In this document: in pieces, positions 1-11,990 of the stretch
Numbering within the stretch: the stretch's first letter is position 1
How the letters are laid out: every line of letters starts with the position of its first letter
NCBI GenBank assembly: GCA_018389105.1
Contig: JACATO010000687.1
Location: forward strand, 503,501 to 567,500
Direction of reading: 5' to 3'
Source of the DNA: Nautilus pompilius
Taxonomy: Eukaryota > Mollusca > Cephalopoda > Nautilida > Nautilidae
DNA length: 64,000 bases
Notes under the pieces: model-generated
The model's database searches: none
Seen by the model: the letters and a program-made list of their open reading frames with translations, nothing else
Told to the model about the DNA's origin: nothing
Translations under genes and position numbers: made by a program

Positions 1-416
1 GGGGGACCTTAAGTTTTCATGAGAAATGCCTATTATAATTTTTTTAACAGCATTATCTCAATTATTTAACTAACATTACTAAGTAATTATACAATTGTTT
101 TTATTGTGTAAAGAGAGAAAGTCAGGGTTGGCTTGTTTGCTTTTAAACCGAATTTCAAAACAAAATCAGTTCATAAAAGAAAAAAGTGTCATTACCAAAG
201 TTTTAAGTTTATACGACTGCCTTAGTAACTTGTGCAAAATAAATGAGCATAGAAGAATCTGCAGTTATAAATAAATACTCTGTTGGTTTCCTGTAATGTT
301 GATCAGATCTGATGTAGAATGTGTGCTAGAGGCATGAAAATTTTCATTTGGTTAGAGTGGCAAGTTCTGCAGATTGGATTTTTCTTGTGTTCAGAATCAC
401 TTTACTGTTCTTGCAG

Positions 417-578
417 CCAATGCAGTTCAAACTTGATCCACGCTTGGCTCGACTCCTGGGGATGCACACCCAGACACGCCCAGTCATCATCAATGCCCTC
501 TGGCAGTACATCAAGACACACAAATTACAGGATTCTCATGAACGTGAATTCATCAACTGTGATCGGTTCCTAGAGCAG
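417..578 (+). CDS. SMARCD: SMARCD exon: SWIB domain, first part
   Basis: 54 codons in phase 0, between TTGCAG (ends 416) and GTTAGT (starts 579). It encodes the core of the SWIB domain, with [17 protein letters not shown] and the helix [13 protein letters not shown]. Upstream exons are not in the window. Positions 1-416 look like the end of an intron and show no coding similarity. Confidence 0.96.
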
Positions 579-3500
579 GTTAGTAAGCATGAGTGCCCAG
601 GAAACATTGATTAAGAAATTTGTTTTAGGTGAAGCATTTGATTTTAGTTGATCAACACTCTACTGTCAGTTATTATCTTTACTGTTCTGAAGATAACAGT
701 TGGTAAAAGATTCTTGGAATCCTCCTGGCAGTATTGAAATAGGGTTGTTGAAAAAAAATGTTGGTTTTAAGAGTTTTAAAATTGTAAAATATTTGTTTAT
801 AGTCATTTATGCATAGGGGATGGATCTGCCTTTGTTTACCATCAAGACTAGCTTAAAATTATAATTGTCTATAACTCTTCACTAGCTGCCAATCTCTGAA
901 TAGAATATAATTGACAATGCTAAATAATGTTCCCTTCTATTGCAAGAATAAACCATTTTCTCCCCAAAATAAGTGCTATTTCTTAGCTTTCATATGTTTA
1001 CTTGATTCATAACTGGTTATTCAGTTGACTTAGTGGAATAAATACAACATGAATCATTATTACCATGTGTCTCTGTATTTTCTAGTGCATTATTCTAAAT
1101 TTGATATTTATAATTTTCCAGCCCCACAACTTTGTCTTTCATTCAAATTCCTTCAAATTTTGACTGCAGTCTGTTGGTATCATTGGAGAATTTGGTTTCT
1201 GACTTGCAACATTAAAGTTAAGAAAATGTCTAAAACAAAAAATAACAAAAAAATCTTCTTGACATTGCAATAAAACAAGTGCACCGGCTTTGAGTATTCC
1301 CTTAGACTCCTTCAGCTCTGTTTATTTTCTTTTTCAGATATTTGAATGCAAGAGAATGAAATTTGCTGAAATTCCTTCTAAACTTCACCCTCTTCTTATG
1401 GCTCCTGATCCCATTGTCATCAATCACATAATCATGTAAGCATTGTCTAAGCCGGGGTTTCCCAAACATTTTAGTCGCATACCTCTTGTGAACCCAATCA
1501 GTCAAATATATACAATATTATACAATTGTAACACAAAATAAATAAATAAATTTATTTATTTAAAAATGAAAAAGTTTATATGTAGAATGAATGCAATGGA
1601 TGTGCCTATTTATCACAACACAAAGTGTAATTTGAGGGATGATTGAAGAATATTTGTCTCAAATTAGACTCTACATTGTTATCTTTGACAGTTTTTGGTC
1701 TTGATTGAAGTTAAGAAGGAAAATCCAGTTTCATACAGATATATTGTGTGGAAAGGTATCAATATTTTAGAGCCTTTTTTTTTTTTTTGACAGTTCCCCA
1801 CATTCACTTAATTAACTGAGTCCAGAAAGTAGTTAAAGATAGTTTTGAGAACTTAACTTTTAGCTCACAGTCAGAAGTAACACCAAAGAGGTTCTGTTTT
1901 TGTATTGTTAGACCTGGTATTGGCAAACTTACTTCAAATGGATTGCAATCCAGTTGTTTTAATTGTCAGTTTCTAGAAAATATTCTCAAATTTGTTTTAT
2001 AAGTCCTTCCAAATGCTTCTTAATATTAGTTTTAACCAATTTATCCAATATTATTTCATTTATAGAGAGAGATTCTTGTACAGCCCAGTACATTTCTCTC
2101 CAAACAAGTAAGCCAAAACACCAATTTTCTAATCATTAGATTCAATTTTATTTTGTGTGTTAAAAATTGTTGTATTAAGAACTTAGACTAAAATTTAGGT
2201 TGTTTAAGTGATTAGCATACTTGTCTGATATATTTTGTTTTTGGATCCAGGCGGAGCTGTCCAAACAAGAAGATAGTTTAAAAGGGCAATCCATAAAAAA
2301 TGTTTGTACTTCATTGTGTAATTCAAAAGTCCATCAACACGTTCCATTTGGATAGCCATCGAACTTCAGTGTGAAGTAGTAGTGTAACACGCTGGTTACC
2401 CATTTCATTGCCAAAGGAAAAATTCTTGAATTCAAAGGTCAAGCCTTTATGAAGCTAACAATCTTTACTGCATCATCTAATGCTGAATGTAATTTGGTTG
2501 GCATGCTTTTAGCAGTGAGAGCCTCTCAATGAATATTACAGTGCACTCATTTTGTATCTGTTGCTATAGCTTTGATATGAGCTATGACCCCACTATTCTT
2601 CTGTCATAGATTTTGCCCTGCCTGTACAAATTCCTACATAATGAGCTCATTTACTATCATGTTTGCTCGCAAAATTATTTATCAAGGAAAATATTTCTTG
2701 TCCTGTAGTGCAGGCTGACAATGAATGACAAAAAAGACTACCGATATCTTTCTGAATGCTACAATTATGCATATAGTGAATGTTAACCAAAGCCTGAGCT
2801 AAAGCAACTCTGTTGTCTTGTCAGATTGCAGAGAATAGTAGTTACTCTTTTTAACACAGTCCACAAAGTGAGAAAAAACATTACTTGCCATGTCATTATG
2901 TGGCATGGCACAGCATTATTTGAAAGAGGTGTAATGTTGAATTTCTTTTGCAACTTTTTCATCAAGTACACAATTTACCATATCTTTTTGCTGCTGGTAA
3001 GATTAATTGTTCAATTATTGTGAGAGATTTTCCTGTTTTAGCCACCTTATAGTTCACAAGATAGGAGGCTTTAAGTACATTCTTGTTTCGGTCATAAACA
3101 ATAGATTGCACAGTGTTCTGACCAGCAGCTTTCAATTGTTCAGCCTTAGATTTTTCTTTAAAATGACCATATTTAGTCTTAAAAGGATGGTTAGAGACAA
3201 TTGCCTGATAACATACACAGCAGTTGAGGATATTTAATATCTCCTCTAAATGTAAATCCAAATTCATTGTAGCTTTTGTTATATTTACACTTTTTAATTG
3301 CTTTTTCATCTCTGTTAGTATCTGCTGTATATTTTCTTTGTGGAATCTCACAGGACAATGAAGCCGTTATTTCAGGTTCACTATTTTTGCACTCCACAGG
3401 TTCAGTAGATGTTTTGTTTTTATTTGTGAGTTTAGTAGTCTAGCCATTGATCCATGATTAAACATGGCTATCATTTAAAAAAATGAAAAAATATACTTAA

Positions 3501-6500
3501 CTGATTTTAACTTACATTGTCACATAACAACACTGAGAGACAGAGTTGAAATCATGATGCGTATTAGTATCATAAGCACCACCTGGACTGGTGTGGTGCT
3601 CTTGCCCACTGACTTTAAATTGTACCTGCTCATGATCAGTGTTTCCAGGTGTAGGAAAATGTCTGTAGATACAGGTGACGTTTTGCATAAAATGGATTTA
3701 GGCAAGAAGATATGACATTTTTTTGTTTTAGTGTAGAATTAACATGGTTGTAAAATGTAAAATAATTTCCTAAATAACTTTTAACTAAAAAACAGAATTT
3801 TAAAAACTGCGAAAGCATATGAGCGTCATTACATAAATTTTTTTGTCTGTAATGTGTACCCCAGTTTGGGAAACCCTGTCTAAGTGGTTCTTCACCAACT
3901 TGCTATGTACAGCCATGTGTATGTCTCATGATGCATACTTAACTTGCATTGACATGTAATCATGAGTATTTCCTGCATTCACATAAATTACTCACATTAC
4001 ATGCTCTTAATGATAATGTGTGACAAATTCACCTTTTAAAAAGAGTATAGTTAAATGATCTGTTTAGTTTTAGTGGTTACAAGGAAACATGATGAATTAT
4101 GCAAGTCATCCTAGAGAAGAGAAATATTTATCATTAATTTTTTTGATTGATTTTTAAAATGTGAAAACTATATATATATATATAAACCATTACAAGTAAT
4201 ATGGATTGAACTTGTCTGGCTATGCTGTAGATTGATTTTATTTATCATAGAAGTTCTGTGATGTTAGTAAGTGACAAAATGTTTTGCTGTCTGGCACAAT
4301 TCCACTATTTTTAGCTCTGTCAGATATTCATTAGTTCAAACTTTCCTACTTGTCGTTAGTCATTTTTATTTTAACTCAAATGGTACATTAAAAAGATGAA
4401 AACTATATTTCAGGGTTGATGGGCCAGATGCCAAGAAGACTGCTTGTTATGACATAGATGTAGAAGTGGTAAGTGCTACATTGTTTAGTTTTTTTTAATA
4501 GAATTTCTTCTAAGCTCTTTCACAATGGAAGAATGGATTAAATGTAATTTGTTTTTCTTCTGTGATGATCACCAGTAGGATTCCATAAATATTTAGGATT
4601 TTTCTGCATTAATACTCATTCTTGTAGATAGGCAATAATTTATCTAGGGAGTCTTATCGTGACTTCAGAATAATGTTTTCACAGATCCAGCATTTATTTT
4701 TAAAATAATATTGAATACTGTAAATAGAATCTTGATTGATTGAGCTACATTCAATTTGGTTAGATTGTGTCTAAAATTCATCAGACTTAATACAACATTT
4801 CATTCATTTATTGAAGAAAATTCTCTTTTTAAAATTTAGAATAAGAAAGGCTTCATTATATGTTTAGTTTTATCCACACGACAAAGAATAATTTTTGTGC
4901 AGTAAGTCATCAGAAACATGCAGCTTGTCACAAAAACTCTTTATTTGGCTTTAGTATACAAACTGTATTATCTTTGTTATTAAAATTATTTTATTTTGTA
5001 TTACTGTTGTTGTTTTACAAAATAGAGGATTAGCTCAGTCACTAGTAACTAATGAATCTACATTTTAGCAATCTTTTCCTGTTTAGTTGTGAGAAAGGCT
5101 GTTTTGGAGTAAGATAACACTGGATTATACAAGAGGTCTCCACTGATCTTGAACCTATGACCTGTGGGATGATAAGTTTTGCTATATGCCCTCTTTATAT
5201 ATATATATATAAATAAACTTCCAAGATTTTGCATAAATGGGATATTTAACCTGGAAAGTAGGGTATTTATATTACCAATTTTGTTTGATTTTTCTTTTAG
5301 GATGACACATTGAAACAACAGATGAATTCTTTCTTGTTGTCTACTCAGAGTCAACAAGAAATTTCAACACTGGACAACAGGGTAGGTGATTTTATTTGTT
5401 CTGTACCCCTAACCATACGATGTATGTCTATATAGGGAAAGTATTCTGAAGGTTGGTTACAGGGAAACAAAAACTGAATAAATCGAGGCATTGAAGTCAT
5501 GGAAAATGGGTAGTCTCTCTTCTAAAAGCACTTTGCTCACGATTCTGGAAGGTTTTTTGACTGATATGATCATATCTTTATAAAACCTGTCAGATAACCA
5601 TTCAATGTTATTTTCAAATGTACTTTGACTCATTTACTCGAAGGTTGAATTCATGTATACCAACAGTTATTAAATGAAATCTTGAAGAAAAAAAAAAAAA
5701 TATCTGAGTCTAATTATGTTTTAGGAGATAAACATTTAGAACAAATGTTTGTCATTTTTGGTGTCTTCTTGACAATAATGTGGCGATCAGTCACAAACTA
5801 TTGAGAGAACACTTTTTATAGTCTGGGCTTTCAGCAATTAATGTCATTAATTGAATCTTACATTGAACAGGACAGAGATTATAATGGAATCGCTCCTTTA
5901 ATTAACTTAAGCAGATCAATTTCTTTGTTTCAATTCTGTCATTTGATGAAACGCAATCATGAAAATGCTTCTGTCTATTGGGGAAGGAGCACTCATGGTT
6001 GTAGACAGTGAAACTTGCAAATTTTTGTTGAAAATATGCATTTTGATTCTTAAATGCTGATAAGTTATTAGTTTTCCAGAATTAATGTAGAGAATCTTGG
6101 TTGCTGGTTTTCAGATCCATGAAAATGTTGAAACAATCAATCAGCTGAAAATTCACCGAGAGTTCTTCCTCAGCTTTGCCAAGGACCCACTGGAATTTAT
6201 TAACAACTGGCTCATTTCACAGACGAGGGATTTAAAGGTGAGCAAGTTTGTTTTTGTGTATGCCTGAAACTGTCATTTGTTTTTATTGCATAGTACATCA
6301 TCCACATGAGCCTGGTTATAAAAACCTTTCTCCAGTCCTCTGAATTTGGAAAAAAAAAAAATCACTGTTACCACTCACGTAAGATCTGAACAAGTATCTC
6401 GCTCCTTGATCCTTCCAGAAACATCACCAACAAACAGTTACAAATGCCAGGTTTATTCAACATAAAACAAATTTCAGATGCAAGTAAAGTCTGATCCAGC

Positions 6501-7804
6501 CAGATCAGCCTGAATACACTCAATCTCCTGCTCTATAGCTTTTCTCCCTTCTCACTCTTGAAGGTTTTTGAATCATGTCTACAATTCTCTGGAAGAGTGG
6601 AAACATCAAAAATGAGACAAAAAGAATAACGGCTGTAATCATGGGAAGAAACAAAGGGCAGATTCCATCCACTTTTTAAGAACACAAAATCCTGAAAACA
6701 AACACTGTGACAGCTGCTCTGTAAAGAATAAAACAACAGTTGAAATGGATGGGTGCTGTAAACACAACATTTCTTGTCTATATTCTTTAAACTCTTGGTC
6801 ATTTATTAGTGTTTTGACTTGGGAGTCATTTCATTTAAACACCAAAAAAGGAATGCTGTGGATTTTTAGGTTAGCTCCATTAATGATTCTGACTGTTTTA
6901 GAATAGTTATTTTTTATAAATTTTGTTGCGTGTGCTGAATTTGATTGCTTGTTATGTGATACTGGTTGATAAAAATCTGGCTTGGCACTTCTGGTATCAT
7001 GGCCTATACCTGGAAATTTGTTCTTTTGTGTCCTGTTGATGGCTTGTAAGATAATGACTCAGGTCCAAAAAAATTTGTACTTGATTGCACTCTGCAAATA
7101 GTTTCAGAATGCATATTCTTCCTCTCATTGTTCAGCTTTGAAATTTGTTGACTGTTGCATGTAAATAGTAAATCAGTTAGCCTCTGATTTTTAAATTGTT
7201 GACCTAATACAGAGTAAAAAATAGATTTTAGTCCTCTCTCCAATGTAATATAACACACAATCCTGACATCTGTTTCAGACGATGACTGACATTGTGGGGA
7301 ACCCAGAGGAGGAGCGAAAAGCAGATTACTACTACCAGCCATGGGTGCAGGAGGCTGTCTGCAGATATTTTTATGGAAAGGTAAGAATGTAATCATTTTG
7401 TTCTGTCAAATTCTCATAGTGACTACCAGAATATCCAGTTAAGCTTTTTTTTCTCATGTTTGTGCAATGAAGAAAGGGAGTGAAGCTTTCTATTTATCCA
7501 AAAAAATTATTCCTCCTCTGCATGTATGTTTAAAATAAAACTAATAAAAAATATCCTTGTTTTGCTAAGAGTTGAAGCCTAATTCCTCCCACTAAAAGAT
7601 TCATAGATATAGTGTTATAAGGACAAGAAAAAGCATATACCTCCAAAAAATGTGCATGTTTAGTCTATTATTGCCAAAATATTCCAGATAGACAATTTCT
7701 TTAAAAGTACTCTAATGTTGTTTTTTTTTTTTTTTGTTGTAAAAATCCAGGTCCAACAGAGGCGGCTGGAGCTAGAACAAGCATTAGTGATCCGAAACAC
7801 CTGA
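417..7804 (+). CDS. SMARCD: SMARCD/BAF60 SWI/SNF subunit, C-terminal part (7 exons)
   Basis: Exons 417-578, 1338-1435, 4414-4468, 5301-5381, 6115-6237, 7279-7380 and 7751-7804 join in one frame: 675 nt, 224 residues plus TGA. All have AG acceptors and GT donors. The product is the C-terminal part of BAF60 (Drosophila Bap60, vertebrate SMARCD1-3), an accessory subunit of nuclear BAF/PBAF chromatin remodellers that links the complex to transcription factors. The first two exons encode the SWIB/MDM2-like fold ([24 protein letters not shown]). Later exons carry the family hallmarks [35 protein letters not shown] and [20 protein letters not shown], and the end [16 protein letters not shown] matches the usual family C-terminus. 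Vertebrate SMARCD1 is about 515 aa, so more than half of the gene lies before the window. Which vertebrate paralogue is closest does not matter, because protostomes usually have one gene. Family assignment is very secure. Confidence 0.97.
1338..1435 (+). CDS. SMARCD: SMARCD exon: SWIB domain, second part
   Basis: 98 nt, acceptor TTTTCAG, donor GTAAGC at 1436. It encodes [20 protein letters not shown] followed by [12 protein letters not shown], which ends the SWIB fold. The last two bases (AT) join the first G of the next exon to make Met. The donor lies only eight bases before the target duplication of a hAT transposon. Confidence 0.95.
1452..3876 (-). mobile_element. Degenerate hAT transposon (ZBED/SCAND3-like) in a SMARCD intron
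   Basis: The element lies between perfect 8-bp direct repeats TGTCTAAG (1444-1451 and 3877-3884), the target-site size typical of hAT. Its ends are inverted: CCGGGGTTTCCCAAAC on the left, and GTTTGGGAAACCC on the right. A - strand reading around 3350-2965 contains a BED-like CCVCYQAI and the segment [20 protein letters not shown] followed by QLILPAAKR, the signature start of ZBED/SCAND3-type hAT transposases. Around 2970-2800 the reading [10 protein letters not shown] continues the family's LSNxTVxxRI block. Stops and frameshifts break the gene, and the DDE part is not readable. It is antisense to the host gene. Confidence 0.85.
4414..4468 (+). CDS. SMARCD: SMARCD exon: CYDIDVEV segment
   Basis: 55 nt after ATTTCAG and before GTAAGT. 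It encodes [18 protein letters not shown], a block conserved from flies to humans ([12 protein letters not shown]). It starts with the third base of a split codon and ends in phase 0. Confidence 0.94.
5301..5381 (+). CDS. SMARCD: SMARCD exon: DDTLK to LDNR
   Basis: 27 codons between TTTTAG and GTAGGT. It encodes [20 protein letters not shown] and then ISTLDNR, the family's conserved coiled segment after the SWIB domain. Confidence 0.94.
6115..6237 (+). CDS. SMARCD: SMARCD exon: [12 protein letters not shown] to TRDLK
   Basis: 41 codons between TTTCAG and GTGAGC. It encodes [33 protein letters not shown] and TRDLK, with strong similarity to the BAF60 C-terminal helical region. Confidence 0.95.
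7279..7380 (+). CDS. SMARCD: SMARCD exon: [12 protein letters not shown] block
   Basis: 34 codons between TTTCAG and GTAAGA. It encodes [34 protein letters not shown], one of the most conserved blocks of the family. Confidence 0.96.
7751..7804 (+). CDS. SMARCD: SMARCD last coding exon
   Basis: 17 codons plus TGA after the acceptor AATCCAG, which is preceded by a long T run. It encodes [17 protein letters not shown], the usual family C-terminus (human ends ...ELEQALGIRNT). The 3' UTR follows directly. Confidence 0.96.
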   Translation, partial: VQQRRLELEQALVIRNT

Positions 7805-10800
7805 GGGTTGCAACTGAATCACTTGCCTCCTTTTTTCATTGTCGCTAATACTTTGTGTCCAATCAGAGCTGGGTCATAGAACAACATATGTTATCAGAAA
7901 TGTATTTTTTTTTTTATTAAAATGGCATGAAGTGCAGGTGAAAATAATAAGCTGACAACTAAAGTCTCCTGATCAGCACTAAAGTTATCAGCTCATTTGT
8001 TAATTTTAAAGCACACGGTAACATTTACTACAATAAATTAAAAGTATGCAAATTTTATGGTGTTTATCAACAATTTAAGGTCCTTGAATCTGGTGTGCAA
8101 ACACATGGCCATAAAAACCCTCCATCCTTGTCTTAAAGTCACAAAAGTTCTTATGGCTGGCAAATCTCTGTTGTGTTGAAGTTAAGGATGGAGCAGCAGT
8201 AGACTGATGAAAAGATGCCTTTTACCATCAGCCTGTTAGGCAACAGTATGGGTGAAGATTTTTTGCCAGATAGAGAAAAATAAGAATTCCTACTACTTTC
8301 TATTAAACATCAGCATCTCATGGTTATAGCATTCTAGATATTCATTTACTCTGTATACTTGTGCTTGAAAATTATCACTTTGTTAACATTTTAAGTCAGC
8401 GATACACTAATTTACAAACAAATTTAAAATCTTTTTAAAATCAGTTACATTAGCATATATTTACATATAATTCAAACTTTCTCTTTTGTAAGTTATTTCA
8501 CTACCGAAGTCAATTATTGTAAATTCAGTAATAAATAACATCTTTATTTAGCTTCAGTTTTAATAACTACACCTCTTAACATTTTAAGGAGGCTTATATT
8601 CTTCATTAGACTAAACAGATTCCTAAATTAATCCACCACTTTCTTTTTTTGGCACCCTGCTGCATATTTGGTTAAAACTGAGTAGAAACTGAGCTATATA
8701 AAAAGTATTTACATTCAAACAATGGATTGGATATAATTTTTCAGGCTTTTATCCCACCTGAAAATATGGTGGTGGTGTTTTATAATTAATGTTTCAGTAC
8801 TTATCTCCTAACTTCTCATATAATAGTGACTTTATTTATGGGAAAAAGAGAGTAAAAATGAGTTGGTACAATCTAGGTAATAGCAACAGATGATCTTCCA
8901 TCTCCAGCTAACTTGTACCAGAAGGATTTTGAAGTAATGACTGGTGGAACTATTTCTAGATATTCATTTCACTAAAATAAAGAAGAAATGAGCTACTGTC
9001 TTGCATTTTGATTTCAGTGATTTGAAAGAGTCCAATTCTGGGAAGTACAGGAACTAGTGCAGCTAGAGAAAGTTTATATCCAGCAGCATCTATTAAAGGC
9101 CGTGAACAAAAATTAGGATAGAAACTGGAGAGTATAACCGTCTATGCAGAAGACAATAAAGCCTTTGACATGTAACTAGAACAGTCTATCCATTTAAATG
9201 TGATTGTGGAGAAATGATAAGATCACCTAAAATTTAATTTGAGGAGCATGGGGCTTATCTTGTAAAATTAGTTTAGCAGATAATACGTGATCCTGTATTC
9301 ACTGTACAATCTGAGATTCTAGATTATTTGGAGCACAATCAAAAAGTAGGAAAAATCCATATGAGGGGATGGATGGCTGTGCATTCAAACAGTGAATGAA
9401 AATTCAAATATCCTAGAAGAAGAAATTAATTGGGTATTCCATTGGAAAAAAACAAGAATTGGATGATGCATGACTGGTTGTCAAAACCATTTTCATCATA
9501 GAGAGATGATGTAATCCCCTTTTTGTTTGAACAGTCTTGGCAGATCTGGTTTGCAGTTTTGTTGTCTAAAAAAGAAAAATATTCCATGGAAATTGGTCAG
9601 TAAACTGTTGGTTTTATCTACCATTTACTGAAGAGTTAAATAAAAATTAATCCTTTGACGTGGACATGACAAAATTATATTTGTGGAATGGCATTTCTCT
9701 CTAATATTGTAAATTCACATTTAAGGTTTTAGAAAATGTGCTTTTTATAATTAAGCAAAATAAAGATATTGGTTTATTGGTGATGATGTTTTGGAAACTT
9801 GCATTTACTGGAATTTCAATGAAAATTGTATAATTCTGTCATATAAACCACAAAAATATGCACTTAATTTATTCCTAAAAAAAATTGTCAACAATTTAAT
9901 ATCTGGCAAACTGTCCTTGATTTTTAAAAAATAATGTTGGTTTTTTGCCATATATATATATAGGCTTGTGACACCCTAAGGCAGTCTGTAAACAAGGAAA
10001 GGGAGAATTCATTCATAATGGTCAAGGTTTTAGGCATAATTTAAGGACTCTGATTGTAAATCTCTCTCCTTCCTTTTTACAATGATACTCCACCACACTA
10101 TTCTTTGTAGAAAAGCCCATCTTGGATAATATAAAATAGTATTTTCTGTTGATATCGCATGAGCTGCTGCATACTAGAAGAAACTCCGTATTATCATAAT
10201 CTTAAGTGGATTTCAAAATATCCTCCTTGAGATTGGTCAACTGAATTAATCCCTACTGAAGTTTTAATATTCCATCCAACCAAAAAAAAAATAGTTTCAA
10301 ACAAACTTAATCCATAGCAAGCTAACCCTAGTGGAAATTACTTAGATTAGAAGTGGCTCTTGCACAAATTTTGCATTTTTAACTGTTATTTCTTATGTAA
10401 TCAATTTGGAGTAGGGAATATATATCTAGTGTTATCTTCCAACTTGTTTTCTCATCTATTACCATTTACTCCAAATATTTTTTACTAACACTCCTATTCA
10501 AACATTGGTAAAAAAAAGATCCATACTTTTAAAAGTAAGTATTTTAGCAGATGACCATCACTATTCTATTGTAGTCTGACAGAACTGAATGTAGGAGTAT
10601 GTCAGAGTAATGCAGATTCCTTTAAACAAGATGTTGAATGTACTTAAGTTTGGGTCTAACTTATTCACTCATTCATAGTTGGTGTGTATATATATTAATC
10701 ACAGAAATACTGTATTTAAATAGTATTTCTTTGATGTATATCGACAGAACTTGAACAAAATACTTAAAATGTTGTCCCACATCTGACTCAGAAATGATTA

Positions 10801-11990
10801 TTATTTCAATTAATCTGTAGGTCAGGTAAAATGATTTGGAATTCCATATATCTTCACTGATGTAATTTATTTATACCCATTAACATAATAATTAAAACTA
10901 TTTGAATTCAAAGTTCACTGTGGCTAAATATGAAACCATTTCATTAAACTGTTCACCATGGTATGGTGGACAAATAAACCAAATAATTTTATATCCCATA
11001 AATGTCTAGATGGCTCTGTCATTTTTTTTTTACAAATATTAAAAATACAAAAAATGTAATATTTAAGATGAAAAATCAAATTTTCTCAAAGTCCGTGAAG
11101 TAACTTCTTACTCAGGCTTCCCTGTGGAAAGTTTGGGTATATTATCTGGTCTGCAGACGGTTGTTATGTTCACACTGATGTCATTCAAGATTATTTGCAC
11201 TATTGATGCCGTGTTTCATCTAAATCCCTTAAAATATTTACTAAGCAAGTGATGTGCCTACTACTATCTTTAGATGGAAATAACAGCTTTCAATGACTTT
11301 TGACAAAAGATGAATAGAAAGTTAGCTAATTCTGTATCTTAGTGGTTTACTTCCATCTCCTCTGTCTTCCTTATCTTCAGATCCCATTTGTAAAAACCAT
11401 GCTGACTAGCTGCTAATTAATTTTCTAAAGCAGTTAAAACAGTAAACTATCCTTTGTGCTAAGAGTTTCTGCTGAAATGAGTACACTCCAGTTGACTACA
11501 AAGCCAGTAACAAAAAGGAATTATTGTATTAATTATCCTTGCTCAGCACAGCAGCACATTTGAAAAAAATGGCAGCAAAGGAAATGCATCCAGCCCACAG
11601 AAATAATACAAAGGGTAAAATTGTCATCAAACTGCATAGTTTTGTCAACAAAGAAATTTTTTATTAGTATTAATGGAGGATGCTAAGGCAAGATTAAACG
11701 AATTACAAAAATTTAGTTAACTTGATTTTTTAAACATTTTTCATGGCATTTTTGTATGTTAAATAGTTCTAGTATTGGTTTTTGGTGAATTTCATTTATA
11801 TTAGAAATAATTACACTATTATAGTTCATAGAATGGGTGCATAGAATGAAACACCCTAAAGATTTCTAAATTTTTCCTAGCAAATTCTAGAACTTTCAAG
11901 AATCTTCTACAACAGTAGAACTTTCATCCATAAAACAAACTGTTGTGCACACTCAGCCCAGTATGAAATAAAAGCATTTAACAGGCAATT
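7805..11990. other. SMARCD 3' UTR and intergenic sequence, nothing recognised
   Basis: AT-rich sequence without a convincing open frame, RNA gene or terminal repeat. The beginning is SMARCD 3' UTR of unknown length. A short TA run occurs near 9951-9962. No conserved protein could be read in any frame. Confidence 0.6.
8032..8037 (+). terminator. Candidate SMARCD poly(A) signal
   Basis: This is the first canonical AATAAA on the + strand after the SMARCD stop, 228 nt downstream. The sequence is so AT-rich that chance AATAAA hexamers are common, and longer 3' UTRs are possible. RNA 3'-end data would be needed to fix the real site. Confidence 0.35.

Larger units (their letters stand above)
3885..7278. 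other. Remaining SMARCD introns, no further elements recognised
   Basis: Outside the exons this stretch is AT-rich intron. It holds short TA runs (about 4171-4185 and 5198-5213) and homopolymer A/T tracts. I could not match any longer open frame here to a known protein family. Confidence 0.6.
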
